64,000 nt of DNA from Miscanthus floridulus (GCF_019320115.1 NC_089584.1:103464320-103528319); one strand, 5' to 3'. Shown: positions 33,215-45,562, counted from the stretch's first letter. Notes: generated by a model not told the origin, from the letters alone. Program-made: numbers and translations.

Positions 33215-34793
33215 CGAGTCCAGCCAAATAAGGGGCAAGAGTCGCTAATGCTGCTGGTCCAGTCCAGGGCCATACCATGCCCATTGTTAAAAGAGGTATT
33301 ATCAAGCTCAGAACCATTGTTGTTACTGAGGAAATACGGAAGAATCTGGATTTTGACCAAATGTAACTCTTTGGTGCCACTTGCTGCAAAGGTCTCCAGA
33401 CTTTATCAATCAAGAAGACAAAAATTGCAACTCCCCCATAAAACAAAGCCTCGGTAAAGAATAGTATAAGAAAATCTGCAAATAAGAAAAACAAAATCCA
33501 TCAAGTATTGCATTTTCTTGACAGTGGATCGGGATATTGCTGATTTTTAGAAAAGAAATGAATTATAAAAAATGAATTATGTGAAAGATTGACAGGATAG
33601 GTCATTGTGGCAACATACTGTAACACTGGAGGGTAATATTCTAAGTTTACTACTGGAAGTCTGCAATTTGTGAAAAAATGATTGAGAAGCTATAATCATT
33701 ATGAAACATCCCTAATCTACAAAGGAAACACCAGTCATGAATTAGGTGAAAGATGACAGGATAGGTCATTGAGGCAACATACTGTAACAGGGGGTGGGGG
33801 GGTAAGGTAATTATCTAAGTTTAGTACTGGAAGCCTGCAATTTATGGGTAAAAAACTGTAAATCTATAATCATTACTAAACATCCATAATTTAGAAAGGA
33901 AACACCAGTCCTGAAACTATCAAAGAAAGCATACCTGTCAACAAGGAATCTTCAAACACGGCTGAGAGTACTTTGCGCAAGTAAAGAGATGGAAGAACCA
34001 AGAAAGACACGAGGATAGTAGGGCCAATAAACCAAACTAATCGAGATGCTTCCTTGCCAGGATGTGGCACGCTCTCCACAGTTGTCTTTTGGAAGCTGCT
34101 TCCATGAAAAGAGATGAATCCTGGTTTACCGGCACCTCTGCCAGCGAAGTAGGAGTTTTCAGATGCAGGGGAAACTTTAGTACCACTTTCTGTCTCTTGC
34201 AAAACCGGCATGTCTGAGGTAAGTGAAACGACTGGCTCCTGCTTGTCGGTAGCAGTGAAGCAAATAGTCCTCTCAATATGAAATGGTCGCCGATGGTGCT
34301 TAGAACTTGACCTGCTAGCGCGTAGTAAAACATCAGCACAGTGTTCTACTCTAATTTGACAAAGTTCTTCTGGAAAAGCAGATGGAGAATGTAAAGTACT
34401 TACCTTTTAGTGTACCTAAATGCTGCATCGTTCTTCCATTGACTCTACTCTCTGAACTGGAAATGGCCTCGCAAACTGAGATATATAAGCCATGCCAGTG
34501 CACTAGTCAATATAACAAAATCAAACAATTTTAAGCATCTCTACGAGCTAATATCGTCCAGACGTGCAGAACTACACTGAGTATATGGAGTATAGATAGG
34601 CACTTGTGACTGGGGGCATGTAAAGGAAATTCTGAGCCTAGGCCAGCCAAGTTAAGTCCTTGAGGCGAATTTGGGTGCCTATTCTTCTATGATTAGAAAG
34701 ACGCCGAGTTACTGCCGAGCTTCTTAAGGCAAATGTTATCTCTCTCTGAACTTTCATGACAAACCCAGGCACATGGCCACCACACCAAGATAT

Positions 34794-34833
<40 letters not shown>
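34794..34833 (+). repeat. Uninterrupted G40 tract in gene 3 intron 1
   Basis: Forty consecutive G, 8 bp past the splice donor of exon 1 (C-run on the gene strand). The equivalent site in the partial copy (about 37088) reads AGGGTGGGGATT, with no expansion. Confidence 0.95.
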
Positions 34834-34834
<1 letters not shown>

Positions 34835-34923
34835 GAATTACCTTGAAACAGGAGTGATAGAAGGAGCCGAAGCGACAGCGAGGAGGGGCGGAGCCGGAGG
34901 GCGGGGCTTGCCACGGCGGCCAT

Positions 34924-35639
34924 CGGCTTCCGCCTCCCGCTGTGTTATCCGCAGTAGTGGCCGACTGGGGCGCAGCAGAGGTTGGGCGGACGGTGGGACG
35001 GGCACCGGCGCACCGCAGCCGCAGAGGCGCAGACCACACAGCTGGGGGGCCTGGTCCGTTTGGTGTGATGGGGGGCGGCGGAACTCGGGTCGCCTAGGCC
35101 TAGCCTGCCGCACAAGAACACCAGTGCCGCAGCCTCGGTCTGTGGGCCCGCGCTGTCATGGGGTATTTGAACTGGAGGCCGTCACTGGGCTGAGAAAGAG
35201 CCTTTAGTGGGCTGTGAGCTGAGTAGGCCCGTTACAGTAGAATTTCCTGTTTGTCGGTTGTGGCTATTAGGGTTTTTTTTTTTGAAAAGGAGAGAGCTCT
35301 ATTGATTACTCATGAAACAAATTACATTCTTTCGCAATCTCAGGGGGCGCCTAAAATCATGTTATCGTTTGTATACATCGGTCGCCTAAAATCAGTGTCG
35401 CTCACAATCAGAGAGCTCTATATGCTTCAGCTGTTGGAAGCTTAATGAGTGCTTATAAGTAAGAACTTACCCTGACATAGTTTATGTATCCGGGATGTTT
35501 TGGCAGAAGTCCAGTCCAGATATAGATCACTGGAATGGAGTTGAGAATGTTTTGCAATTGTGCAAAGATTTATAGGCCTCATGGTGAGTAAGAAAGAATA
35601 AGTACTCTCAAATAGTTGTTGGTACAAATGTTAAATTTT
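34924..35639. other. Upstream region of gene 3 copy a
   Basis: GC-rich sequence upstream of the exon 1 ATG, presumably promoter and leader, passing near 35270 into a T-tract. It contains a 50-bp segment (about 35358-35408, starting ATGTTATCGTTTGTATACAT) that also occurs at about 39549-39598 upstream of gene 2. No ORF is supported. Confidence 0.4.
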
Positions 35640-36245
35640 GGCGAGATATTTAGTGAAACCCACATAGTAGCTAACACTCGTAGTTGGAGTTTTATTATAG
35701 AAAAGCTACAAAGAAACAATTGTGGTGTCATCAAAGATGCATACATATAGTATAGCTTGTCATGAGGCTTAAAGGACAGGCGAAATGGTTAAAAGAACTT
35801 ACACCCGGAATTGATAATGGTATACAACAGCAATAACCATTTAAGTAGTTCGCTCCTATAACAACGGGTCAAGTGTGGTGCCAAACACATTGACGTTAAA
35901 GTTATACGTTGTGAAGGAGAAAGTCCAGAATCATACTAAACGTATTAAAGCAATAAGCTAGTGCTTGCGGATCCACGTACAAAAGGCTTACCGCCCAGTG
36001 TGTTTAGAGAACACACAGTCGACATGAGTTTATGGTATAGCCTATGATTTCCGGACAATAAAGGGCCCAAAAGTTAAAGAATCTGTTTCAGAACAGAGAT
36101 GTGTATTGTAGCTGTTAAGTCTATCGGCGATTGACCGTGACGATGAAGCGTGCTCTATGCACTAATCTATGATGGAACAAATAAAAGTGAAAGGGATTAA
36201 AGTCAAAGTTTAAAGTTAAAGTATGAGTTGAAATCAAGGAGGGAA
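35640..36245 (+). pseudogene. Ty1-copia RNase H remnant
   Basis: Degenerate frames recall copia RNase H: AKWLKELTPGI at about 35785, YNN.SS-like at about 35860, then KLYVVKEKVQNHT and finally LADPRTKGLPPSVFREHTVD at about 35967-36027 before a stop. Many stops and frame changes are present. It is followed by a polypurine tract (CAAGGAGGGAA) and an LTR at 36246, so it is the 3' end of the copia element that inserted in gene 3 intron 1. Confidence 0.7.
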
Positions 36246-36728
36246 TGTTGGTTTGATCTCCCAACCACAGTGGCCCAATGGCCACTTGGGCCTTGACCTC
36301 GCGCCCTGATCGGGGGCGCCCAGTCCATCTATGGCTGGCGGGCCCCCGTCACACTAGGCATTAAATAAAGGTGGGGGCCGACGGCTCTCAGTACGAGGTT
36401 GGCCTGAGCCGTACGCCCCACCGGAAAACCCTACTCCAATCTAACAAAGGGGAGCAGCCAGTGACGGGAAGCACCACCGCCGCCACGGCACTGCGCCAAC
36501 ACCACTTCACTGCGCCACTCCTTCTTCATTGCCCGTCGCTGCCCTAGCGCAGATCTTCACCGACGAACCTGTGATGACCGGATCCGCCTCCTCAATGCCT
36601 ATCAATGGTCTGTGCCTAACCCTAACTCTCCCTCTCCCTCTCTGTCCCTCTCCGTACACACCATTTCTACGAGAAACACAAGTAAACACTCACTGGATCC
36701 ACTCCTAGATGATCCAAAGTTACTAACA
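36246..36728 (+). repeat. Copia 3' LTR (483 bp)
   Basis: TGTTGGTTTGATCTCC to AAGTTACTAACA. It is followed by TAGAT (36729-36733), then gene 3 intron 1 sequence. The matching left flank, GTATAGAT joined to TGTTGG, is at 61455-61460, about 25 kb away. Confidence 0.88.
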
Positions 36729-37236
36729 TAGATAGGCACTTGTGACTAGGGGCATGTAAAGGAAATTCTGAGCCTAGGCCAGCCAAGTTAAGTCCTTGAG
36801 GCGAATTTGGGTGCCTATTCTTCTATGATTAGAAAGACGCCTAGTTACTGCCGAGCTTCTTAAGGCAAATTCTGAATGTTATCTCTCTCTGAACTTTCAT
36901 GACAAACCCAGGCACATGGCCACCACACCAAGAGAGATTCGAGTCTTCCATTCGGCTAGATCATGTGTACGGGGAAGAGGGATTGGGAAATCAAGTAAAC
37001 AAAACCTACCAAATTCCCAGCAAAACAAAATATTATACTAGTACTAAACAAGCAACATTTAAAGGAAAATTTATAGGTGTATATAGGGTGGGGATTACCT
37101 TGAAACAGGAGTGAGAGAAGGAGCCGGAGGGCGGGGCTTGCCACGGCGGCCATCGGCTTCCGCCTCCTGCTCTGTTATCCGCAGTAGTGGGCGACTGGGG
37201 CGCAGCAGAGGTTGGGCGGACCACACAGCTGGGGGG
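36729..37236 (-). pseudogene. Gene 3 fragment with exon 1 (copy of 34598-35063)
   Basis: Direct repeat of the intron 1, exon 1 and upstream region of copy a, starting TAGATAGGCACTTGTGACT. Exon 1 (37099-37153) has a 27-bp in-frame deletion between two CGGCTCC repeats, removing nine residues after MAAVASPALRL. A roughly 90-bp segment and an intron stretch differ from copy a. It is cut off upstream by a MITE at about 37240. It probably formed one gene with exons 2-5 now found in copy c. Confidence 0.75.
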
Positions 37237-37239
37237 CCT

Positions 37240-37495
37240 GGGCCGTGTTTAGTTCATCAGCCGATTCGGCGCTGCTACAGTACTATTTTTGTTTTTATTT
37301 GGTAATAATTGTCCAATCGTTGACTAATTAGGCTCAAAACGTTCGTCTCGCAAAGTACAACCAAACTGTGCAATTAGTTTTTGATTTCGTCAACATTTAG
37401 TACTCCATACATGTACCGCAAGTTTGATGTGACGGGGAATCTTCTTTTTGTATAGTGTCAAAGTTGGGAGTTTTGTGGAACTAAACATGGCCCAG
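37240..37495. mobile_element. Diverged MITE next to the palindrome edge
   Basis: GGGCCGTGTTTAGTTC to GAACTAAACATGGCCC, about 256 bp, with the CAATCGTTGACTAATTAGGC core of the family. The left arm of the large inverted repeat starts 17 bp further on. Confidence 0.75.
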
Positions 37496-37635
37496 GGCCC
37501 CCATACATGTACCAATCAAGCAATTGCATATTTATGTTTTATATGAATGGATAAGCACTTTAATGTTACATGATGCTCTCCAGTCCAACTAAATGCTTCA
37601 TTTAGTTCTCATCTTGTGATTCCCCGTCCTTCCAG

Positions 37636-37851
37636 GTATACATGCTTCACCAATTGAACAGGGCAGCTCAGCTAGTGACGGCACTCACATTTTCTGTCAG
37701 AGGAACAGAGACAACAAATCAAACTCTGGCTATCATGAACTCATTAGGAGCATTGCTGACTGTTCTTCAAATTCTTGGCGTTATTTGTGTTTGGTCTCTC
37801 TCAAGCTTTCTGATGAGGTTTCTTCCCTCTTCAGACATTCCTGATCCCTGA
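37636..37851 (+). pseudogene. Gene 3, copy b: isolated exon 5
   Basis: Only the last exon (VYMLHQLNRAAQLVTAL to SDIPDP) and its 3' flank are present, in the orientation opposite to copy a. It is the mirror of 58552-58767. Upstream exons are replaced by a MITE and the exon 1 fragment, so it cannot make the protein. Confidence 0.85.
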
Positions 37852-38629
37852 TTCCTAGAAGTTTTGGTAGAACTTTGGAACATGGGAATAGCTTCCCATT
37901 GTAAATTGGTAATTGGTTACACGGAACCAGTTCACATGTTTGCAAGGTTTAGCATTTCTTTAGTGCTTCTTGATGCGATCTTCGGCTGAGTAATTGGAGA
38001 GAAATTGACACTGGAATCAAATAAACAGCAAATAAAAGGTCTGAGGCATAGGTGTTTCCGTGCTGCTCTTGTGGATCAAATTCTGAGTTTGCAAGTGGAT
38101 CAGTTTTGCAAGAAGGTACGCGAGATTTAGTTAAATGTAATGCTCCACAAGGCCCTTGCAGAACACAATACAATTCACAAGTTGATGGCAATCCTGTATA
38201 TCATTGCCAATTGGTCAGACCCTGCTGATGCGGATACGTGGAACTGGATAGATGATTCAAACTTCTCTCTCCGTTTTCCTTCGGAAAACATATTTCATGT
38301 TTGCTACTGAATTCAGTTTCCTTTAATTGGGTGCAGCATGAATCACTTTTTTGTGACGATTTCATTTTGCTCTCTCTCTCTCTCTGCTAGCATTCTAGAC
38401 ACGTGTTTTATATCATTTACAATAAAAGCGATTTGTGCTTCACACATGAACGACAAGCAGCTAGAACAACCGATAAGCAATCAGACTCAATAATGGTTTT
38501 ACTCCGTGACCATTCCAAAGCCAGTCGCACCCTTCTAGGCAAGCTAAGGCTTCAACCTGACTATTAGTTAAATGATGAACTAAAAATTAGCTCATAAAAA
38601 ATCCTCAAATTCTCAAGGTCACTAACCAC

Positions 38630-39521
38630 TAAGGATGAAAACGGAACGGAAATATCCCGAACCGAACCGCATCGTTTTTTTATATTTAATCCGATCGAAT
38701 CCGCATTTTCTTGTCCGACTTTACCGTTTTCGCTTTCGCATTTCAGATGTTTCGTATTTCAAATGTAAAAGTAGAAAACGGTTTAGACATTTTTCCGACC
38801 GTTTTCTACTTTTCTACTTTTAATTTGAAATATTCCGAATTGAAAATTTGGTTTAAATCGAATTTGGCCAACTGCACAGGTCATACAGTCCAATTACAGG
38901 TTGTTCACCACGCAGCTGTGTTCTTTCTACTGGTGGCCAGCTGCCCTCTCTTATAGACGGCGCTCAGCCTCGTCTCTCTTCACCTCATGAGATGGTGCTA
39001 AATGTCAGGAAACCGGCAGCATCTATACGAAAGCCCACCTAGGCCATAGTCCATCAAGCTCATCGGTTTAACCCCCACCTGCAAAGTCAATCATTTGATA
39101 GTTTTTGCATCAGCCGAATAAATCTTTGTTACTCAAAAGAAAAATCTGAATAAATCTTTAAAATAAAATAATACATCTATTCTAAAAAGATTAATAAAAT
39201 TATTCTGACTCAGTTCGAGTTCATGTTTCTATAATATGCACTTGTTAATTATTATATGCACTTGAACTTGATCATGTATGCACTTAGTCATACACTTGGT
39301 CTACGGGTCGGTATTCCGTATTGAGTTTTCGTATACCGACCGTGTTCGATATAATTCCGCTCGAATTGTTTCGTTTTCGAAATTCTCAATATTCCGTAAG
39401 TTTGTGTTCGTTTTCGTGTTTGGTTTGTCCGCTTTCGTTTTTGTTTTCGTATTCAAATATAAAAGTAGAAAACGGTTGAGGAGTTCTCCGTTCGATTCCG
39501 TCCGTTTTCATCCTTAGCTTA
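38630..39521. mobile_element. hAT-like non-autonomous element, left arm
   Basis: 892 bp with ends TAAGGATGAAAACGG and the complement of CCGTTTTCATCCTTA, flanked by the 8-bp duplication CTAACCAC (38622-38629, 39522-39529). The right terminus has five extra bases (GCTTA). It contains internal short palindromes such as GTAGAAAACGG / CCGTTTTCTAC. No transposase. Confidence 0.75.
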
Positions 39522-39808
39522 CTAACCACCATGAGAAAAACAAAAAACATGTTATCGTTTGTATACATCGGTCGCCTAAAATCAGTGTCGCTCACAATTC
39601 TGGTGGTGAGCTGCATATTGTGGAGGGCTGGAGGTGAACGGCGGGCCGTTGGATGGTGATCCAACGCACCAGATACGTTGAGAGGAGAACAGCTCCATCT
39701 CAGGGGACTGGAAGCTAATAAATTCCATTTTTGTATAAATAAAAAATACATTTTGGGTTCAGGCCGTTGTTCCCTCCCTCCAGGTCGGAGTTCGCGGCGC
39801 CTGCAACC

Positions 39809-42501
39809 ATGGACATCTCTCTCGCTCCCCCATTTTTTCTCCTCCCTCGCCTTCTCCCCTTGCTCCCCGTTCGCGCACCACCACGGAGCGCTGGAGGCGC
39901 GCTTCTCGGCGACCCTTCGCCTTGCACCGCCGGCCGCGCTCTCCAACGGCCGCGGCGTCGCCGCTCGCTGCCCGGGTCTGCTGCAGACGAGGTGATTAAG
40001 CGCTCTGCCTCTCCCTGTCTCCCCTCCCTCCTCTGAACTGGGGTCGGGGTTGGTTCTTTTCGATCACCGCACCGTGGTTCCTCAGCGCATCATCTTGTGG
40101 TTCTTGGTGCTAGTGATGTGAAATTGGGGAATGCTGGCGACTACTTCCGTTCGGGATGGAGTCGATTTGTCGGTCTGATTGAGGCCCTTCGGTATCTGAA
40201 ACTCTTGCGAGATTTTACCCCCAAGTTGGCTCTCTTGTTGTTTTTGCGTTCTGTGTCCGCTGTTGGTGGTGGTTTCTTCTAAGAGGCGCGGCGGCTGAGC
40301 ACCGATTCTCCATAGTGTGATCTCTCATTCTCTCTTCGCCTTTCCTGTTTCCTTTCAAACCTGTACGGTCTTTGTCTCATCATCCGATTATTGATGCCTC
40401 TTCTTGCTACTACTAGCGTGCGTCATACTCAGGATAACTCTGTTCGTTTCTGTTGCTTTCTCTTTTTACCCCCTATACTTGATTGGAGATGTAATCATCA
40501 GGTGTTGTTCTCGTCAGATATGTGCGTGCGGTAGAGATGGTCTCCGCCCGTCTACCGTCCCTGTTTATTTGCTTTATTTCCTGTTTTGGATCTGTTCCGT
40601 TTCTGGATTTTGAATTGCTCAACGGTGTCTGATTGGTTCTTCTTATTGTTGGGTGCGCATGTACTGCAAACTGCCTTACTGTCTTTCTGTTTGGGTATAT
40701 GTTCGAGTATATATGTTCGAGAGGATGACATTGCTTAATTTGGGTTACTTCTTCCTGACGAAGTAAATTAGCATCGCAAGATTGGTTTGGTGTACTCTTA
40801 TCTAAATCTATTTTTTATTGACAAGGGTGCCGTGCAGTGTCACATTGCAATTTTAGTTCCTAAGCCTCCTGACAGAGATGTTTGTACTTCGTAAGGCATC
40901 ATTACATCGTTGTATAAATTCTCTTTCCTGAAGGAAATGTTTGTACTTCGTAAGTCATCATTACATCATTGTATGAATTCGCTTTCCTGAAAGAAATGTT
41001 TGTACTTCGTAAAGCAACATTAAATCATTGTATGAAGTTGAAATTGACCTAAGTTGAACGCCTTCTGTCACATGGGCACAAGTCAAACACCTTCTGACTT
41101 CTGTCACCTTAATTCAGATTCAGAAAGTACCAGCACTTAAATAATTTGCTAGTTGGCATGTAGATGTACCAATTCTCTTTCTGTCACATTGAAATATTCC
41201 ATTCTGAATTTATGATTTGCCTTTGTGAAATTTGTTTGCATTTTGTTGCCTGAAAATCTTTGTTTATTTAGAGTTAATTTTGTTGTATATTTTAGGTTCA
41301 AAATTTTAGATGCAGTACTATGATTTTGCTACTGAACCTTACCATTTGTATTTCATCCTTACCGAACAGGAACCACAGATTTAGGCTATGGGTCAAGTGT
41401 TTCTGGTATTTGCATGAGCTGTAATCTGATGTCAATTTGTTTTTTCGTAACATTCTCTGGATGCAGATTTTTAGGATAGTTACTCATAGTCTCATTCTAT
41501 TATGTTTCAGTATATCAAATTCTGCTGTCAATTCTTGTGCTCAGCCTTTGACGCTAAAGTCTACTAAGACTGGTTCGACTGGAGGACCGTATGCAGTGTC
41601 GGTTATGCAAGGGTACCAATACCATGAACATATGCAAGATCCTGTGAGTTAACCTACCAGCCATTTTGTAGGATCATCGGTAGCACATTCTGTGAAATAT
41701 GCATGATCATTTGGAGCTCAGTTCTTATTATATGTGTTCTTGCTCCATGGGCATTTATCTTTGCTTGCAATCCATTCCTATAAGACAGCACAACATGTAA
41801 ACCTAACCGACCAACACATTATCTTACAGGACAAGAACAAGATGATGACTTATTCGAAGGTGGAGAAGAATGCCAAGAGCACAGTAAAGATCAAGAGTGT
41901 GCATTCTGGTTTTCTTCCAAGTGTGGCAAGGAAAGAATGCGCTGCTAATCATGGCAGATCAAGAGATTTTTGCAACATCACTTTACAGGTGAAAATCGAA
42001 ACACAGTTCTGAGTAACATCATCTATATCTGACCTTCACCCTTGATCCAATCTTTGTTATTGCTCATTCTGGTAGGGGTGTGTTTGGGGTGCCACTTTTT
42101 GTGCCAATTTATCACATCAGAGGGTTGCAAATGCACCCCGTGCAATGGCTGGGGACTGCAATGAATGTGACATAGTGAAAGGAGAAGATCAGAGTCAAAG
42201 CGAAGACAACTCAAAGTGTTCTCCTCAGAAAAAAGCCACAGCAAAAGGCAACATGATGCCTCTTAGTGCAATCCTATTTCTTGCCTTGATATTGGGTGCC
42301 AGACACCAGATCATAGTAATAATGAAGTCAAAGGGCCTTGACACCAAGCGTTCAATCATTCTGTTATCTTCATGCCTGTGCGTGGTCAAATCAGTCTATG
42401 GTGCACTAAAAGAGGCTAAGGATGCTGGCGAACTAGTCATGTTCTATCTGGATGTAACAAAGAAAGGACCGAGGTGGTTTCTTGTACTGTATCAGTTCTA
42501 G
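39809..42501 (+). CDS. Gene 2, left copy: unknown 299-aa protein, four exons
   Basis: Exons 39809-39991, 41467-41643, 41830-41988 and 42121-42501, all phase 0 with GT-AG borders. The ATG is in CAACCATGG. Exon 1 gives an Arg/Pro/Leu-rich N-terminus (MDISLAPPFFLLPRLLPLLP) that could be a signal or transit peptide. Exon 3 is basic (DKNKMMTYSKVEKNAKSTVK). Exon 4 has KGEDQSQSEDNSKCSP, then a hydrophobic segment (MPLSAILFLALILGARHQII), and ends PRWFLVLYQF. I do not recognise the family. An alternative acceptor at 41509 (TTTCAG/TATATC) would join exon 1 in another frame that has no ATG. The mirror copy is at 53901-56593. It is convergent with gene 1. Confidence 0.65.
40872..41050. repeat. Three 59-bp tandem repeats in gene 2 intron 1
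   Basis: Unit ATGTTTGTACTTCGTAAGTC followed by ATCATTACATC occurs at 40878, 40937 and 40996. The mirror array is in the right arm at about 55352-55530. Confidence 0.9.
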
Positions 42502-43079
42502 CAACCATTGACTACTGGTAGCATTTAGGACCTGTCTACATGACCAGAATTGACTTCCACGTGTCAAAGCTTCTATAATAGACACAATCTATAGAGATAA
42601 TAAATCAATATATACAGATAATAAAATTTGTTCATGTGGCTGCTAGTTTTCCCGTCCCTGTTTCTTTCTGAACTTTTATGTTTATGCATACTCCAGGCAT
42701 TTGTGAAACAGCTACTTACGTTCATGACCACCTTTTTTTTGGCAGAGACAAATGATCTTCAGTGCTGACTGGCTGCGGCGCTTTTTTCTGAGAGAAGTGA
42801 TCTTCAGTAGCTGGCGTGCATGTGGTCGCAAGAATATTGAGTTAGGACATCAGCTCTTGTGCTTGTCGTTAATTCAAACACCTGAGATGAAGCTTACTTT
42901 TGTTTGTTTTGTAGTCTAGATAACACGCATGTATATCTTGAGATAGTGGTACATTGACAGAAGTGCAAGAAAGGTTCACGAAATCTTTAGGAGATACTTC
43001 ACTGAAACATATGTTCTCGTTAATGAAGTACAAGTGTGCATACAAAAATTACTTCTTGTCTTGAGAAAGTGAATACTCT
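42502..43079. other. Convergent intergenic region, genes 2 and 1
   Basis: 578 bp between the two stop codons, presumably both 3' UTRs. No separate feature is visible. Confidence 0.5.
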
Positions 43080-45280
43080 CTAATTTATCAACTCCCAGTA
43101 CAAACGCTTCAGCACCTTTATCAAACCACCTTTGGTTGTTACAATAGTCTTGAACATTGCTTCCAGATGATGTCTTGGATGCTTGAGGCCAATGTATTCA
43201 TAGAACACCGTGCATGAATACACAAGGGTAGTAATGCCCCTGCAGAGCATGATAAAAACTAAATACAGATAGTAGGGGAAATGCATAGAGAAATCTATAA
43301 GTTCGATGCTGGTATACACATGGTGCTGATTTAATGAATGATGCATGAAACAGAAGAACTTACAGGCCTTTAGGATTGTAAATCCAAACACAAATGCCTT
43401 AAGAGCAAACAACAAAGAGTTTACAGAGAATAGTGTTATTTTCTTTAGCTTTTTATCACAATCTATTACATTGATTAGAGTTTGACATTGAAATTATATG
43501 TTACATTCTACTAGAAGAAGGTATCGTGCAATAATGTGATATATCTATAGCAAATGTATGATAGAGAAAAGAGAAAGGAAGAAAAGAAAAAATAACCCAA
43601 CTACTAACCAGATAAACTCAGTGAAGTGGTAGTAAGAGTCCTACAAGAAAAAGAAAGCAAATAAAATAATAAGGTTCGTCAATCTATAAAAATAAAAGAC
43701 AATCCTTATCAAGAGGAGGGAAGAAATTGTACCTTGGTAGGATTGTTATATTTGTAGAACAAAATAACCATGAGAACTGAAATGGAAAGAAAGCAATGTG
43801 AGATCAGCTAGTTGCATAACTTGCCACACCAAAAATATATATATTTTTTAATTAAAGCTAAAAGAATTCGCAGACATGGAATTCCACAACCAAAATTGAA
43901 GTGTGTATTCTGTATGGACTATGGAGCAGCCACTTTTTTAACAGTTGTTGAACTCATGCGTACAAAAGAACAGTGAACTGTAGTAATTGGGAGGAGAATC
44001 GGGAAATAAAATGCTGAAATCAGAACTGGAAAGTGAATTCTGAGCAGTTCGATGATACTAGATAGGTAGCCATTTCCTTCAGAAAGAAAACTAGATAAAA
44101 CATGCTTTAGCATTTTTTTAGCAGTTCCATGATACTACAAAACTAATTGATCTGTATCGAAGGTAATTTTTCAATTTTGGTTCCTACTCATTAATTTTAT
44201 TGGATTAATATACACAGTTTTCTATGTTTTATTGTATGGTCCCATGTACCAACAAGACTAAGGGCATGTCGTTTGGATTTGCCGTCACAGGTAGCGATTG
44301 ATATTGGAGAACGGTTCTTTGTGCTGAAACTTTCTTTGTCAGCAAATATATGGTAATGACTTCTTGAACTCACCACACTGAATCCGAGCACATATGTTGT
44401 TAGCTTTCCCGTTTCTTTTCAGCTCTGCTGCTAAAACGCTCAATTTGTAGAACATATATGCAAGAACGATGTCCATGAAAAGGTTTGGAGCCACTTTGTA
44501 GAGCTGACAAATACCGGCCACAAGAAGCAAGGTACCTGCTCAGAAACACACAATCTCTTCAGCAAATTACGTGTCATAATGCATCAGCAGTTACTTTCAG
44601 AAAAGAAAGGAAGATATTGCCCCGGTGGTGAGTAACATGCATGTTTGGTGACAGTCCATACAGAAGTAAGAGCTGCAGGTAGTAAGGTGTACTATCGTAA
44701 TATCACAAGACTTTGTCCAGGCAAGATGAGTTTTGCTTCTGAACCAGAAAGAAAGATAAGATATATATCTGAACAAGATATATCCTAGAAACCACAGAAG
44801 TGTTCAGACAGGTTAAACGAGACACGCGTACATATTAACAACGCAGCCGAGGAAATTCTTCAACTACAATTTAAAGAAAATTGATCGATAAGAAGATATA
44901 GGGGACGAAAGGTTGAGCCGGTAACCTGACATTACGCCGGCGTGGAAGCAGAGGCAGCGGAAGATGTTTCCGCCGGTGGCCGCGATCTCCTGGAAGGCGA
45001 GCCAGATGGGCCGGAGAGGGTCCCTGACTAGAGCGTCCCGTATAGCGATCACCTCCTCCGCGCCCTGCCCCGTCGGCTCCACCAGATCTTCGGGCCGCAC
45101 CGGCGTCGCCCACCACTCGTCGTCCTCCGGAGCACAGCACAATCGCAGCTTCCTTGCTCTCCTGCAAGAGCCATCCGGGACGAAGCGGAGGGCACTGGCG
45201 GCGCTCCTACGCGTGGTGGGTCGGGAAATCACGCCGGCGGCAGCAGGGGAGAGGCGGATGGTCGCTGGTCGCAACGCCAT
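43080..45280 (-). CDS. Gene 1, left copy: unknown organelle-type membrane protein, 250 aa
   Basis: Exons 44926-45280, 44374-44535, 43733-43776, 43609-43640 and 43080-43239, summing to 753 nt with consistent phases and GT-AG borders. The N-terminus ([20 protein letters not shown]) is Arg/Ala/Ser-rich without acids, like a chloroplast transit peptide. A mature part with an acidic segment ([20 protein letters not shown]) follows. Likely membrane spans are [50 protein letters not shown] and [18 protein letters not shown], and the tail is basic ([17 protein letters not shown]). The family was not recognised. This copy is fully open, unlike the right-arm copy. A tempting internal frame at about 43364-43397 breaks the phase and was left out. 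Confidence 0.72.
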
Positions 45281-45385
45281 GTTTGCTTGGGGCTTTGGCG
45301 ATCGTGGGAGGGTCGGTTGGACGGGGTGCGGCGGGTTGGAACTTGGAATCGACGATCGATCCCGCGTCCGTTTAAAAAGTGGCGC

Positions 45386-45562
45386 CCTAGGATGAAAACG
45401 GACTGCATACGGACGGACTGATATTATATTTCTTTTTATATTGCTGGTCGGATTTAGATTCGAATGTCAGATAGTATCGGATACGGACAGGTGTGAACCT
45501 CTCTAGATAGATTTAGACTCGAATACGGTCGAAAAATATCCGTATCGTTTTCACCTCTGCCG
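45386..45562. mobile_element. Short element related to the GGATGAAAACGG family
   Basis: Begins AGGATGAAAACGGAC and ends TATCCGTATCGTTTTCACCTC, so the ends are inverted copies. It lies about 105 bp upstream of the gene 1 ATG. The mirror copy is at about 50840-51016. Boundaries and TSD are uncertain. Confidence 0.4.

Larger units (their letters stand above)
30544..34923 (-). pseudogene. Gene 3, copy a: multi-pass membrane protein, disrupted
   Basis: Five exons inferred from GT-AG borders: 34842-34923, 34404-34502, 33935-34311, 31958-33475 (interrupted) and 30544-30759. Exon 1 encodes MAAVASPALRLRPSSLSLRL, Arg/Ser-rich like an organelle transit peptide. Exons 3-5 encode hydrophobic segments (FIGPTILVSFLVLPSLYL, LILFFTEALFYGGVAIFVFL, TMVLSLIIPLLTMGMVW, LGALLTVLQILGVICVW), so several membrane spans. 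I do not recognise the family. Two lesions: exon 3 lacks 10 bp relative to copy c at about 34284 (GACCATTTCATATT), shifting the frame, and a 1.18-kb element splits exon 4 after 32037. Without these the protein would be about 373 aa. Confidence 0.75.

Noticed and set aside
39678..39995. Alternative frame for gene 2 exon 1 with a transit-peptide-like end
   Set aside because: It joins in phase to an acceptor at 41509 but has no ATG (the frame starts at TTG). The ATG at 39809 in a good context was preferred. RNA data could reverse this.
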